DNA of 64,000 bases from an uncultured Eubacteriales bacterium (GCA_934433485.1 CAKRZR010000006.1:62001-126000); one strand, 5' to 3'. Positions 41,802-49,572 are shown, counted from the stretch's first letter. Notes: a model not told the origin generated them from the letters alone. A program made the numbers and translations.

Positions 41802-42824
41802 ATGAAAGGGAACAAAAAACGCATAGCAGGGATTATCTGCGCAGCAATCGGTGTATTGGGCTTGCCCAGCGTCTCCACAGTCGAAAAAGACAGATTCGGG
41901 TATATTGTGGTTTGCCTTGCTTTTGTAGCCGTCGGTGGACTATTGATCTATAAGTCGATGGGTAAAAATGGGAGTGCTGCCGTTTCCAAAACCTACCCTG
42001 TCCCTACCACCCCAGAACAACAAAAAGCTGCGTCAAGATTGATATATAGCGATGAAGAGTTGAAGAAGAAGTTGGAGGAAGATAGGGAGAGAGAAGCGCG
42101 TTTCGGTGAAAACAAAAAAGCGGAATTTTCCGCTGCGCTTTCTGCGATTCCGCATTCTGAAATCACTGTATCCGATATTCCGGTAAAGAAGCAAGCCCTT
42201 GCAGATATGCCTGAACTCAAGGCGCGTAATATCACACGCGCAACACGTCTTGAGACGCTTTTCCCGCTTGTGGTCGTAGATATTGAAACTACCGGTCTGA
42301 ATAAGCGCACCAGCGAGATCGTGGAGGTATCCGCGATCAAATACAAGGATGGTTTCGTGCCGGTTTCCTGTTTTACTACACTTGTCAAACCAAAGAAACC
42401 CATCCCAGCGGAGGTATCTGCCATCAATCATATCACTGATGAAATGGTGATAGACGCTCCGACGTTTCCCGAGATTGCTGCATCCTTTACGGAGTATATA
42501 CATTGCTGCAACATTGCCGGACATAACCTCATGGATTTTGACTTGCCGATGCTGTTTATCAATGGTGTGCAGCTTTCTGAAAAAGCGAAATGTTTCGACA
42601 CGCTTGCGCTTGCAAAACTGACGCTGACCGCCGCGGGAAAACAACAATACGATCATCATTCCGGGGAATATGTGGAGAATGAAGAGTATGATGTCTGTGA
42701 CTACAAGCTTGATACCATTTGTAAGTACTACCAGATATACCGTTCTGATGCCCATCGTTCACTGTCTGATTGTTACGCGACAGGGCTGATTCTGGATAAA
42801 CTGATCGAGGATAAAACTGTATAA
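41802..42824 (+). CDS. Membrane-anchored DnaQ-type 3'-5' exonuclease
   Basis: 340 residues from ATG 41802 (RBS AAAGGTGG). Two hydrophobic segments (about 7-22 and 32-49) anchor the N-terminus. A charged linker (about 75-150) leads to an RNase T/DnaQ DEDDh fold: VVVDIETTGLN (about 160-170) with D-x-E, IAGHNLMDFDLPML (about 238-251), and HRSLSDCYAT (about 318-327) with the catalytic His/Asp. It would degrade 3' ends of DNA or RNA at the membrane. It is co-oriented with repressor and integrase, so expressed in the lysogen. Confidence 0.75.
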   Translation: MKGNKKRIAGIICAAIGVLGLPSVSTVEKDRFGYIVVCLAFVAVGGLLIYKSMGKNGSAAVSKTYPVPTTPEQQKAASRLIYSDEELKKKLEEDREREARFGENKKAEFSAALSAIPHSEITVSDIPVKKQALADMPELKARNITRATRLETLFPLVVVDIETTGLNKRTSEIVEVSAIKYKDGFVPVSCFTTLVKPKKPIPAEVSAINHITDEMVIDAPTFPEIAASFTEYIHCCNIAGHNLMDFDLPMLFINGVQLSEKAKCFDTLALAKLTLTAAGKQQYDHHSGEYVENEEYDVCDYKLDTICKYYQIYRSDAHRSLSDCYATGLILDKLIEDKTV

Positions 42825-42867
42825 AAGAAAAAAAGCCCGTCCGAGTGCGGCGAGCCGAGGATAGAGT

Positions 42868-45336
42868 ATGAAAGCAAAACAAGAAAAAGCGGAGAAGAAC
42901 GCCGTCATATATGCCCGCTTTTCGTCCCATGCGCAGAACGAGCAGAGCATTGAGGGGCAGCTGCGGGACTGCTATGCCTTTGCCGAACGGGAAGGACTGT
43001 GCGTGGTCGGTGAGTACATAGACCGCGCGATTTCCGGCAAATCGGACGATCGCCCGGACTTCCAGCGGATGATCGCGGACGCAAAGAAGAAAGCGTTCCA
43101 GTATGTGATTGTCTGGAAACTGGACCGCTTCGCCCGAAATCGGTATGATTCCGCGATCTACAAGCATAAGCTCAAACAGTGCGGCGTGAGGGTTTTGTCC
43201 GCCATGGAGAATATCGGCGATAACCCGGAAAGCATCATCTTAGAGGCGGTTCTGGAAGCGTCCGCCGAATACTATTCCGTAGACCTGTCGCAGAAGATCA
43301 AGCGCGGACGGCACGAAAGCGCGATGAAAGGGAAGTATATCGGAAGTACCGCGCCAATCGGCTACAAGAAATGCGGCACCACCCTTGTTCTCGATGAAAT
43401 TAAGGCGCCCCATATCAAATGGGCATTCGAGCAGTACGCCGCCGGTGTGCCGAAAAAAGAGATCATAGCCGAGCTGAACAGGCGTGGACTGCGGAACAGA
43501 AAAGGCGAACCGTTCGGTATAACCGCGTTGCAAAACGCTTTGCGCTCCGAGAAGTACGTAGGTGTGCTCGAACAGAGTGGTGTACGGCTCGAAAACGCCA
43601 TTCCCGCTTTGGTCTCGCGCGAGACATGGGATAAGGTGCAGCGGAATCTCGACGCAAACGCGATCCACGGCGCGAAAAACAAGGCGACCGTCGAATATCT
43701 GCTTTCCGGCAAGCTGTTCTGTGGTCATTGCGGTAAGACGATGCAGGGAATCTCCGGAACCGGCAAAGGCGGCGGCACGTTCTGTTACTATATGTGCGCC
43801 GGACGCAGAAAAAAGGAGTGCAAGAAAGCGCACGAGAGAAAGGATTTCGTCGAGTGGTACGTCTGCGAACAGACCGTCCAATACGTTCTCTCGCCCAAGC
43901 GGATCAAACGGATCGCCGAGGCAGTGGTCGCGCAGTACGATAAGGAGTTCGGCGACAATACCGTCTCCGCGTATGAAAAGCGGATCACCGCCCTCGACCG
44001 GGAACTCAATAAGCTCATTGACACAGTCTTAGAAATGCCGAAAAACGCCCGTCAGCCGCTGTACGACCGCATGGAGCAGATCGGTGCGGAGAAAGAGGAC
44101 GCGGAGGTCGACCTCGCAAAACTGAAAGTGGCAAACTCGATCCGCTACACCGTCGAGGATGTGGAAAGCTGGCTTAGATCCTTCTGCAAAGGCGATCTAT
44201 TCGACATGGATTTCCGCCGCCGCATCATCGACGTGTTCATAAACTCTGTTTTCCTGTTCGACGATAAGGTTGTCATCTACTACAACATAAAAGACGGGAA
44301 ACAAATTTCCTATATCGAAATGCTGGACAGCATAGAAGACGACATCCCGGACGACTTCTGGGACGAGGACGAGGAGACAGGGGTTTGTATACCAAACGGG
44401 GGATGCCATGAGGCACATCATCACGGTGTGCCTTTTTTGTTGTCTTTACACCCATGCACCATCTGCTGCCAGGTCCTCATTCAGATCGGCAAGCACGTCG
44501 CCCTTGACCCCGATATATTTCGTGTCAAAGGGCACACCGGCGGCGGACTGCGGGTATACGCCCGCGGTATGATCGACGAAATACGCGTCGTAGCCGGAGG
44601 AGAGGATCTCCTCGGTCGACATTTTCCGCGTGAGCTGGTGCAGGATCGCGGCGATCATCTCCTGGTGACCGATTTCCTCCGTACCGATGTCGGTCAGGAT
44701 TCCGGCGACCTCACCGTAGGGCATGGAGTAGCGCTGGTTCAGATAGCGGGTCGCGGCGCCCATTTCCCCATCCGGACCGCCGAGCTGCGAGACGATGATC
44801 TTCGCAAGCTGCGGATTCGGATTTTTGATCTGCACTGGGTATTGCAGCATTTTCTGATAGATCCACATATTCTCTGTCCTTTCGCGGGATTTCTATATAA
44901 GGAAACTCTGAGTGGATCGGATTTTGCGATAAAAGACGAAGGGATAGGAGCTTTTGTCGTAAAAATCCCCTCAAATCAGAGGCTTCCCAAGCGGTTACCG
45001 ACAGCCGTCCGGCACGTATTCCCAGGGCCACGGCGTGTCGACCCATTTCCACTGCTCTCCGCAGTCCTGCCCATAGTACGTCACGGGACCGTATTTTGCC
45101 TCATACTGCGTGGTGACCTCGGCGAGGCGGGCGTTGTTTTTGCGGAAATAGGCGAGCGCGGCGCGGCAGTTCGGGTGGGAATCCAGGTACAGTGCGGTCT
45201 CCTGCAGGACAAAGGCGTACTGCTGCATCATCCGGTACAGCCGCTTCTGTTCGTTTCTTTCGTTCGTGTTCTCCATTTTCATCGTACAGCCTCCTTCCCA
45301 CAGCCGCGATTGCAGGCGGCGGGATACCACGGATAG
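42868..45336 (+). CDS. Large serine integrase, frame open through attR into host DNA
   Basis: The phage-derived part is about residues 1-531. Resolvase domain: IYARFSSHAQNEQSIEGQL (about 14-32) with the nucleophile Ser, RAISGKSDDRPDFQRM and KLDRFARNR. Recombinase domain near 160-270. Zinc ribbon CGHCG (about 286) with C-x-C-x3-C (about 309-320). Coiled coil near 365-420. It catalyses site-specific insertion and excision. There is no stop codon before the right attachment site: the frame runs on for about 290 codons antisense to cotJC and cotJB, and ends at 45336. This tail is host noise; a different C-terminus is expected in the excised circle. The start follows AGGATAGAGT. Confidence 0.85.
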   Translation: MKAKQEKAEKNAVIYARFSSHAQNEQSIEGQLRDCYAFAEREGLCVVGEYIDRAISGKSDDRPDFQRMIADAKKKAFQYVIVWKLDRFARNRYDSAIYKHKLKQCGVRVLSAMENIGDNPESIILEAVLEASAEYYSVDLSQKIKRGRHESAMKGKYIGSTAPIGYKKCGTTLVLDEIKAPHIKWAFEQYAAGVPKKEIIAELNRRGLRNRKGEPFGITALQNALRSEKYVGVLEQSGVRLENAIPALVSRETWDKVQRNLDANAIHGAKNKATVEYLLSGKLFCGHCGKTMQGISGTGKGGGTFCYYMCAGRRKKECKKAHERKDFVEWYVCEQTVQYVLSPKRIKRIAEAVVAQYDKEFGDNTVSAYEKRITALDRELNKLIDTVLEMPKNARQPLYDRMEQIGAEKEDAEVDLAKLKVANSIRYTVEDVESWLRSFCKGDLFDMDFRRRIIDVFINSVFLFDDKVVIYYNIKDGKQISYIEMLDSIEDDIPDDFWDEDEETGVCIPNGGCHEAHHHGVPFLLSLHPCTICCQVLIQIGKHVALDPDIFRVKGHTGGGLRVYARGMIDEIRVVAGGEDLLGRHFPRELVQDRGDHLLVTDFLRTDVGQDSGDLTVGHGVALVQIAGRGAHFPIRTAELRDDDLRKLRIRIFDLHWVLQHFLIDPHILCPFAGFLYKETLSGSDFAIKDEGIGAFVVKIPSNQRLPKRLPTAVRHVFPGPRRVDPFPLLSAVLPIVRHGTVFCLILRGDLGEAGVVFAEIGERGAAVRVGIQVQCGLLQDKGVLLHHPVQPLLFVSFVRVLHFHRTASFPQPRLQAAGYHG
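44411..44438 (+). terminator. Terminator at the integrase end
   Basis: AGGCACA / TGTGCCT perfect 7-bp stem, 9-base loop, followed by TTTTTT. It lies within the open integrase frame, so transcription should stop before host DNA although no stop codon precedes it. Confidence 0.75.
44440..44475. other. Right attachment junction (attR) inside cotJC
   Basis: Read on the minus strand, cotJC codons run ...DLNEDLAA and then GAT GGT GCA TGG GTG TAA, which matches no CotJC. The family has DLAAE followed by a KAR/RATY segment. The crossover therefore lies at or next to 44460-44465 (TCTGCTGCC on the plus strand is the first host sequence). The exact core dinucleotide cannot be assigned without attL or an empty site. 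Confidence 0.7.
44446..44868 (-). pseudogene. cotJC: Spore coat protein CotJC (Mn-catalase family), 3' end lost to prophage
   Basis: 140 codons, of which about 136 are CotJC: MWIYQKMLQYPV opening, LGGPDGEMGAATRYLNQRY (about 29-47), GILTDIGTEEIGHQEMIA (about 55-72) with first-half metal ligands Glu/Glu-x2-His, and GVKGDVLADLNEDLAAD. CotJC proteins usually run to about 190 residues and need a second Glu and His from the missing 50 residues for the dimanganese site. The last few codons and the stop come from phage DNA. The product should be inactive as a catalase. RBS AAAGGACAGAGA is intact. Confidence 0.88.
44900..44987. repeat. MITE-like palindromic element, copy 2, between cotJB and cotJC
   Basis: 88 bases beginning GGAAACTCTGAG and ending CAAATCAGAGGCTTCC, with inner arms GATTTTGCGATAAAAG and CTTTTGTCGTAAAAATC. 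It matches 10151-10240. It occupies nearly the whole 126-base gap between the two coat genes, which are usually adjacent. Confidence 0.7.
44995..45282 (-). CDS. cotJB: Spore coat protein CotJB
   Basis: 95 residues from ATG 45282 behind AAGGAGGCTGTACG. Family pattern: LYRMMQQYAFVLQETALYLDSHPNCRAALAYFRKNNARLAEV (about 14-55) and YEAKYGPVTYYG, ending WVDTPWPWEYVPDGCR (the PWPWE box). ATGA overlap with cotJA. Part of the inner spore coat locus, made in the mother cell in studied species. The integrase read-through frame lies antisense to it but is not expected to be translated. Confidence 0.9.
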   Translation of the reverse strand: MKMENTNERNEQKRLYRMMQQYAFVLQETALYLDSHPNCRAALAYFRKNNARLAEVTTQYEAKYGPVTYYGQDCGEQWKWVDTPWPWEYVPDGCR

Positions 45337-45674
45337 TCCAGCGCCGTAAACAGCGTGCCGTGGGCAAGCGCGTCCTCCGGCTCGTAGAGATCCTGCCATT
45401 CCTGCTCCGGCGAATAGACCATGGCAAGCGGGAACCCGCGCAGGGGCGCTACGTTTTTCTGCTCGTTCAGGCATTTGGCATTTCCGCAGTCCGCTCTGCT
45501 GCGCGTCATGGGAGAAGTGTTCTGCGCCGTATTCCCGTTCTCGTTTTTCCGGACAAGCGGCGTCTGAACCTGTCTGGCGCAGCCGCAGGTGGAGACGGTG
45601 TCGGCAAGCACGCGGTGCAGCTCCTCTCCGTCATACGGCGCGCGACCGGGATGCACATTGTTTCTGTATTCCAT
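45279..45674 (-). CDS. cotJA: Spore coat associated protein CotJA
   Basis: 131 residues. The C-terminal 55 residues are CotJA: PLAMVYSPEQEWQDLYEPEDALAHGTLFTALDYPWYP (about 83-119). The N-terminal 75 residues are a cysteine-containing extension absent from most short CotJA proteins (usually about 80 residues); its start MEYRNNVHPG follows GGAGGACTG. First gene of cotJABC. Confidence 0.82.
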   Translation of the reverse strand: MEYRNNVHPGRAPYDGEELHRVLADTVSTCGCARQVQTPLVRKNENGNTAQNTSPMTRSRADCGNAKCLNEQKNVAPLRGFPLAMVYSPEQEWQDLYEPEDALAHGTLFTALDYPWYPAACNRGCGKEAVR

Positions 45675-45783
45675 ATTTTTTCAGTCCTCCAAAAGTGGTG
45701 GTGACGAAAGCTCCGGTGGAAAGAGCGGCGCGCGTTTGCCGGGATCGGTTCCATCTCCGGCGCGTTCGACTGCTCTCGATGGC

Positions 45784-45810
45784 AGTATATGCATTCTCCT
45801 GTCGGTTGAC
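45784..45810 (-). promoter_or_regulatory. Candidate sporulation (sigma-E-like) promoter of cotJABC
   Basis: Minus strand CATATACT (45784-45791) with GTCAACC about 13 bases upstream, loosely matching the mother-cell sigma-E pattern. cotJ is under sigma-E in Bacillus. The match is weak. Confidence 0.3.
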
Positions 45811-45852
45811 AGAAAATTTTGTCGCGGCGGGGCGGAATTTGCCTCGAACCTA

Positions 45853-45882
45853 TTGACAAACACACCCGGTGCGCGGTACACT
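45853..45882 (+). promoter_or_regulatory. Promoter of the comEC-like gene
   Basis: TTGACA (45853-45858), 18 bases, TACACT (45877-45882), 48 bases before the start codon. Confidence 0.65.
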
Positions 45883-45929
45883 TGTCCTGTACTACTATGA
45901 AAAGACTTGCAGAGAATGGAGGGACATGT

Positions 45930-48230
45930 ATGCACGCGCGTATACGGGCGATCTATGCCGTTGTCGGGGAAAACGGAATCGTCTTGCTGCTTTTTGGCTT
46001 TTACATCGGCGTGTCTGTCCTCGCCTGCCTGAACACCGCCTGTCGGATCGCGTTTCTTGCGGCGCCATGCGTCATCGGCAGCGGAATGGTGCTTGGACGG
46101 CGCGTTTTGCAGGCGCGGGAACGGTATTTTGCGCTTATTATCTGCGCGGCGTGCGTTCTCTCCGGACTGTTCTCGCTCGGTTATCACGATCTGTACCGTG
46201 CCTCGTACACAAAATCGGTGGGCGAAACGTACACGGGCGAGGGCGTGGTGCTCGATATCTACGCGGAGAATGTCTATGGCGGGAGCTATCTTGTGCGCTT
46301 CTCGGACGATGTGCACCGGCTGCCGTATACGATGCTTCTCACAACGGAGAACGCGTGCGGCTGGCAGTACGGAGAGCGCATCCGCGGCAGTGTCACGGTG
46401 GAGGAATGGACGGAGAACGATGGCTTTTCGACGGAGCGGTATTACGGCGCAAAGGGAGCGGTCGTATCCTGTACCACAGCGGATGCGCTCTCCGTCGGCA
46501 GCCGCGCCGTCACACCGCGTCTGTGGCTCAGACAGTGGAGGCGCCATCTGGCGTCGCTTTTGTCCGCGCATGTGCGGGATGAGGGACTGAGCGCGGCGGT
46601 TTTCCTTGGCGATCGCAGCGGTCTTTCCGCTTCCACAAAGCTCTGGTTCCGTCGCCTGGGTATCTACCATCTGCTCGCCGTCAGCGGGACCCATCTCGGC
46701 ATCCTCATAAACGGCACGGAGCGCGTTCTCAAGGGGAAAAAGTATACGCCAAAGGTGCGCTCCCTCGGCGGGATGGCAGTCTGCCTTTTCTATATGGCGC
46801 TGACCGGATTCGCGGCGTCCGTGCTGCGTGCCGGATGCATGTACATCCTCGCACAGGTGTTTCGGCTGCGGGACGCGAAGATCCGCGGTGTGTACGCGCT
46901 GGCGCTGTCGGCAACCGGGATCGTGCTGGTTTCACCGGGCGCGGTGTGGGATATCGGATTGCAGCTGTCGGTATGCGCCGTTGTAGGGTGCTATCTGTTC
47001 ATCGCCCTGTTCGCGAGACACCGCCGTCTGCGTCTGTGGATTGCGGGCAGACCGGCGGAAACCAAACGCGGCAAGCGTCTGCGGCGGCTGCGTCAAAACG
47101 TGCTTTCCACGATGGCGATGACGGTGCTTGTGACTGTGGTGATGCTGCCGCTGTCGTGCCTGTATTTCGGTGAGATCTCCCTTGTGGGCTTTCTGGCGAA
47201 TCTTTTCTATATTCCGGCGGTCACGGGGCAGATTTGTCTGACCATCGCGTATCTCGTGTTCTATCCGCTCCGCCTTGCCATCACGCCGCTTGCCGCCGTG
47301 ATCGAGGGATATACGAGACTCATTCTCGCACCGGCGAAGGCGATTGCCGGGGTACGCGGGATCTGTGTTTCACTCGCGTATCCGGGCATGTGGCTGTGGC
47401 TGCCGGCGCTCTTTGCCCTGACCTGCCTGCTGCCGTATGTGCCGGGCAAGTCGGTGCGCAAGAGCGGACGGCGGTTCTATGCCCTGTACACAGGCGCGCT
47501 ATGCCTGTTTGCCGCTTATATCGCCGTCTGCCGGATCGTGACCGCGTCGCAGAATGTGCTCGTATATGAAAACGCCGGGGTGCGGGAGGGCTTTGTGGTG
47601 CAGAGCGCAGGCAGAGTCACCGTGGTCGATGTGTCCGACGGGACATATACGTTCACCGAACATCTGATCCATGGCGCGCGAAGCCGGTACGCCGTCGAGA
47701 TCGAGGGGTATTGCCTGACGCACTACCACAAGCGGCACGTCGCGTCGTTCACCCGGCTGGTCGGCGACAACGTCGTGTACGGGCTGTATCTGCCGCAGCC
47801 GCAGACGGAGGAGGAATGGACGGTGTACCGCAGTCTGACCGACGTCGCGGCGCAGTACGGGATCCCGGTGACGACGTTTGCACGGGAGATCACGTTCGGC
47901 GAAATACAGCTTACCCTGGCGGCGCGTACCTATCTGTCCCGCAGCACCCATCCAATCACCGCCGCGCGATTTGCAGCGGACGAAACCGTAGTCGCGTACG
48001 GCTCGTCGTCGTGGAACCAGGGAGACGAGATCGCGGCACAGTGGTTTGACACCGCGGACGTCCTCATTTTCGGTGCGCATTCCCCGGTATACAAAAAGCC
48101 GTTTGCGCTCGCACGGGAGGACGAACCGTACGCCGTGGTCTGGAACGGAAAGTCAGCGGAATACGGCGAGGCGATCCCGGCAGAGCATATCGTGTATGAC
48201 ACACGGGAATATGTGGTGCGGATGCGATAA
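45930..48230 (+). CDS. comEC: ComEC/Rec2 family DNA-uptake channel protein
   Basis: 766 residues from ATG 45930 (GGAGGGACATGT). N-terminal two helices, a soluble OB-like part (about 90-190), then the Competence domain: LAVSGTHLGILINGTERVL (about 250-268, with the family H-x-G), followed by some eight membrane helices. The C-terminal 200 residues are a metallo-beta-lactamase-like domain whose metal motif reads LTHYHKRH (about 595) instead of SHxDxDH, so at least two aspartates are missing and nuclease activity is doubtful. It would pass single-stranded DNA inward. No other competence gene is in the window. Confidence 0.85.
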   Translation: MHARIRAIYAVVGENGIVLLLFGFYIGVSVLACLNTACRIAFLAAPCVIGSGMVLGRRVLQARERYFALIICAACVLSGLFSLGYHDLYRASYTKSVGETYTGEGVVLDIYAENVYGGSYLVRFSDDVHRLPYTMLLTTENACGWQYGERIRGSVTVEEWTENDGFSTERYYGAKGAVVSCTTADALSVGSRAVTPRLWLRQWRRHLASLLSAHVRDEGLSAAVFLGDRSGLSASTKLWFRRLGIYHLLAVSGTHLGILINGTERVLKGKKYTPKVRSLGGMAVCLFYMALTGFAASVLRAGCMYILAQVFRLRDAKIRGVYALALSATGIVLVSPGAVWDIGLQLSVCAVVGCYLFIALFARHRRLRLWIAGRPAETKRGKRLRRLRQNVLSTMAMTVLVTVVMLPLSCLYFGEISLVGFLANLFYIPAVTGQICLTIAYLVFYPLRLAITPLAAVIEGYTRLILAPAKAIAGVRGICVSLAYPGMWLWLPALFALTCLLPYVPGKSVRKSGRRFYALYTGALCLFAAYIAVCRIVTASQNVLVYENAGVREGFVVQSAGRVTVVDVSDGTYTFTEHLIHGARSRYAVEIEGYCLTHYHKRHVASFTRLVGDNVVYGLYLPQPQTEEEWTVYRSLTDVAAQYGIPVTTFAREITFGEIQLTLAARTYLSRSTHPITAARFAADETVVAYGSSSWNQGDEIAAQWFDTADVLIFGAHSPVYKKPFALAREDEPYAVVWNGKSAEYGEAIPAEHIVYDTREYVVRMR

Positions 48231-48346
48231 TACGCTGGAGCATGCAGCATTGCGTCATCAGAGAAACGAGCAACCTGGTTCGGACATACGTAACGAGATG
48301 CAGCATGCACTGTGCTGCGGGTGAGAAAATACCATTTCTGATAAAA

Positions 48347-48390
48347 CACACGCGGCATTCCGTCCCGCAAACGGCTGCCGCGTGTACTTT
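48347..48390. terminator. Bidirectional terminator, comEC / DUF1294
   Basis: ACACGCGGCA / TGCCGCGTGT perfect 10-bp stem, followed by ACTTTTT on the plus strand and preceded by AAAA. It serves both convergent genes. Confidence 0.8.
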
Positions 48391-48687
48391 TTATGTGTGC
48401 CAGAGCAGATACAAAAGCGACCCGTGCAGCAGTGTGAACACCGGCAGGGTCAGCATGAATTTGGCATGGCGGGTCTTGTGGCGGACAAAGAGCATACAAA
48501 GCAGCATCACAGGCGCGCCGCCCACGGCACCGATTGCGAGAAGCCACGCCTCCGGGATCCGCCAGCGGTGGGATTTGGCTCTACGCTTGTCCGAGATCGT
48601 ACACCACAGGGCAAGGATGCTCCAGAGCCCGTACCAGACAAGGGCGACGCAGCGGAGCGTATCGGCGTATGGGGAAAGCAGGTTCAT
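48391..48687 (-). CDS. DUF1294 small membrane protein
   Basis: 98 residues from ATG 48687 (GGAGAAGTATCG), overlapping the rnhA stop codon by ATGA. Hydrophobic N-terminus with SDKRRAKSHRWRIPEAWLLAIGAVGGAPVMLLCMLFVRHKTRHAKF (about 32-78), the DUF1294 signature (KxxAxxxxWRIPE and RHKT). Function unknown. Confidence 0.88.
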   Translation of the reverse strand: MNLLSPYADTLRCVALVWYGLWSILALWCTISDKRRAKSHRWRIPEAWLLAIGAVGGAPVMLLCMLFVRHKTRHAKFMLTLPVFTLLHGSLLYLLWHT

Positions 48688-49121
48688 CGATACTTCTCCG
48701 CTTCCGCCTGTGCCATCGTGTCGCACCGCTCGTTGTAGGGATGACCGGCGTGCCCCTTGACCCAGCAGAACGTCACCGCGTGCTTTTCACAGAGCGAGAG
48801 GAGCGCGTCCCACAGATCGGGATTCAGAGCCGCGGAGCCGTCTCCCTTTTTCCAGCCGCGCTTTTTCCACGATTTCGCCCAGCCTTTGCCCATGCCGTCG
48901 CAGACATACCGCGAATCCGAGGTCAGCTTTACCCGACACGGCTCCCGCAGTGCCTCCAGGGCGCGGATCACGGCGGTCAGCTCCATCCGATTGTTTGTGG
49001 TATCCGCCTCTCCGCCGCACATTTCCTTTTCCTTCCCGCGATAGACGAGCACCGCGCCCCAACCGCCCGGCCCCGGATTTTTCTTGCACGAGCCATCCGT
49101 ATAAATCTCCACTTCCTTCAT
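48684..49121 (-). CDS. rnhA: Ribonuclease HI
   Basis: 145 residues from ATG 49121 (GGAGGATAACG). Catalytic DEDD: Asp in IYTDGSCKKNPGPGGWG (residue 9), Glu in NNRMELTAVIRAL (about 46), Asp in SDSRYVCDGM (about 68), Asp in NERCDTMAQ (about 132). His in VKGHAGHPYNE (about 122). It degrades the RNA strand of RNA-DNA hybrids. Standard size for type 1 RNase H. Confidence 0.95.
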   Translation of the reverse strand: MKEVEIYTDGSCKKNPGPGGWGAVLVYRGKEKEMCGGEADTTNNRMELTAVIRALEALREPCRVKLTSDSRYVCDGMGKGWAKSWKKRGWKKGDGSAALNPDLWDALLSLCEKHAVTFCWVKGHAGHPYNERCDTMAQAEAEKYR

Positions 49122-49152
49122 CGTTATCCTCCGCTGGTTTTCTATATCGGAC

Positions 49153-49181
49153 AGTATACCATACCGCGCGCGGAATGTCAA
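49153..49181 (-). promoter_or_regulatory. Promoter of rnhA-DUF1294
   Basis: Minus strand TTGACA (49176-49181), 17 bases, TATACT (49153-49158). Confidence 0.8.
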
Positions 49182-49263
49182 GGTAGAGAAATCTGCACAC
49201 CACGGCAACAGCATTTACTTTCCACTGTGCCGAGGTAAAGAAGTTGCGAAAGGTTATCTGATC

Positions 49264-49307
49264 GTTTGTAAAACTTGAAGTTTGTAAAACTTGAAGTTTG
49301 TAAAACT
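49264..49307 (+). repeat. 16-bp tandem repeat, 2.75 units
   Basis: GTTTGTAAAACTTGAA repeated exactly twice (49264-49295) plus GTTTGTAAAACT. Confidence 0.85.
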
Positions 49308-49369
49308 GACGCACTGGAATTGCACAAACGATATCCATTTTATCCCAGATAAAAAGTTTTTGAAGGGGT

Positions 49370-49401
49370 TTGGGGAAGCTTTTTTCAAAAAGTTTCCCCA
49401 A
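49370..49401. repeat. Intergenic hairpin repeat (terminator-like)
   Basis: TTGGGGAA-CTTTTTT / CAAAAAG-TTCCCCAA, nearly palindromic; AAAAAGTTTTTG precedes it. This AAAGTTTTTG-type unit also occurs in the repeat at 63014-63096. Confidence 0.5.
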
Positions 49402-49482
49402 GTCCGTTTCCCCCAATAGTAAATTCTGTTGCCCCGATCCGGCGGAAAAATTCGATTTGTCCCGCAAATTGTCCGAAGCCTA

Positions 49483-49510
49483 TTGAATTTACCGGAATTT
49501 ATGGTATACT
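49483..49510 (+). promoter_or_regulatory. Promoter of the SGNH/epimerase/PmoA operon
   Basis: TTGAAT (49483-49488), 16 bases, TATACT (49505-49510). Confidence 0.65.
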
Positions 49511-49572
49511 ATAGCAAACGGAATATTGAAATCTGTCCGAAAACGGACATGCATACAACAGGAGGCAAGCTT

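Larger units (their letters stand above)
15150..44463. mobile_element. HK97-type siphovirus prophage, about 29 kb, inserted in cotJC
   Basis: The right edge is set within a few bases: cotJC homology on the minus strand stops at about 44463, only some 25 bases beyond the integrase-side terminator. The left edge is approximate (15.15-15.25 kb), placed between the tRNA terminator and the AT-rich cargo genes. Gene order is canonical: integrase, repressor, early genes, HNH, terminases, portal, protease, capsid, connectors, tail, lysis. All structural genes appear intact. No excisionase of the large-serine-integrase RDF type could be identified. Confidence 0.85.
49122..49572. other. Intergenic region, rnhA / SGNH operon
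   Basis: 451 bases without a gene. Contains the rnhA promoter, a three-unit 16-bp tandem repeat, a hairpin repeat and the rightward promoter of the SGNH operon, each listed separately. Confidence 0.6.

Noticed and set aside
45681..46694. Long minus-strand ORF of 337 codons opposite the comEC start
   Set aside because: Arginine-rich shadow of the comEC frame, without RBS or recognisable domain.
49264..49307. 16-bp tandem repeats considered as a CRISPR remnant
   Set aside because: Units are directly adjacent without spacers and are too short and AT-rich; no cas genes are in the window.
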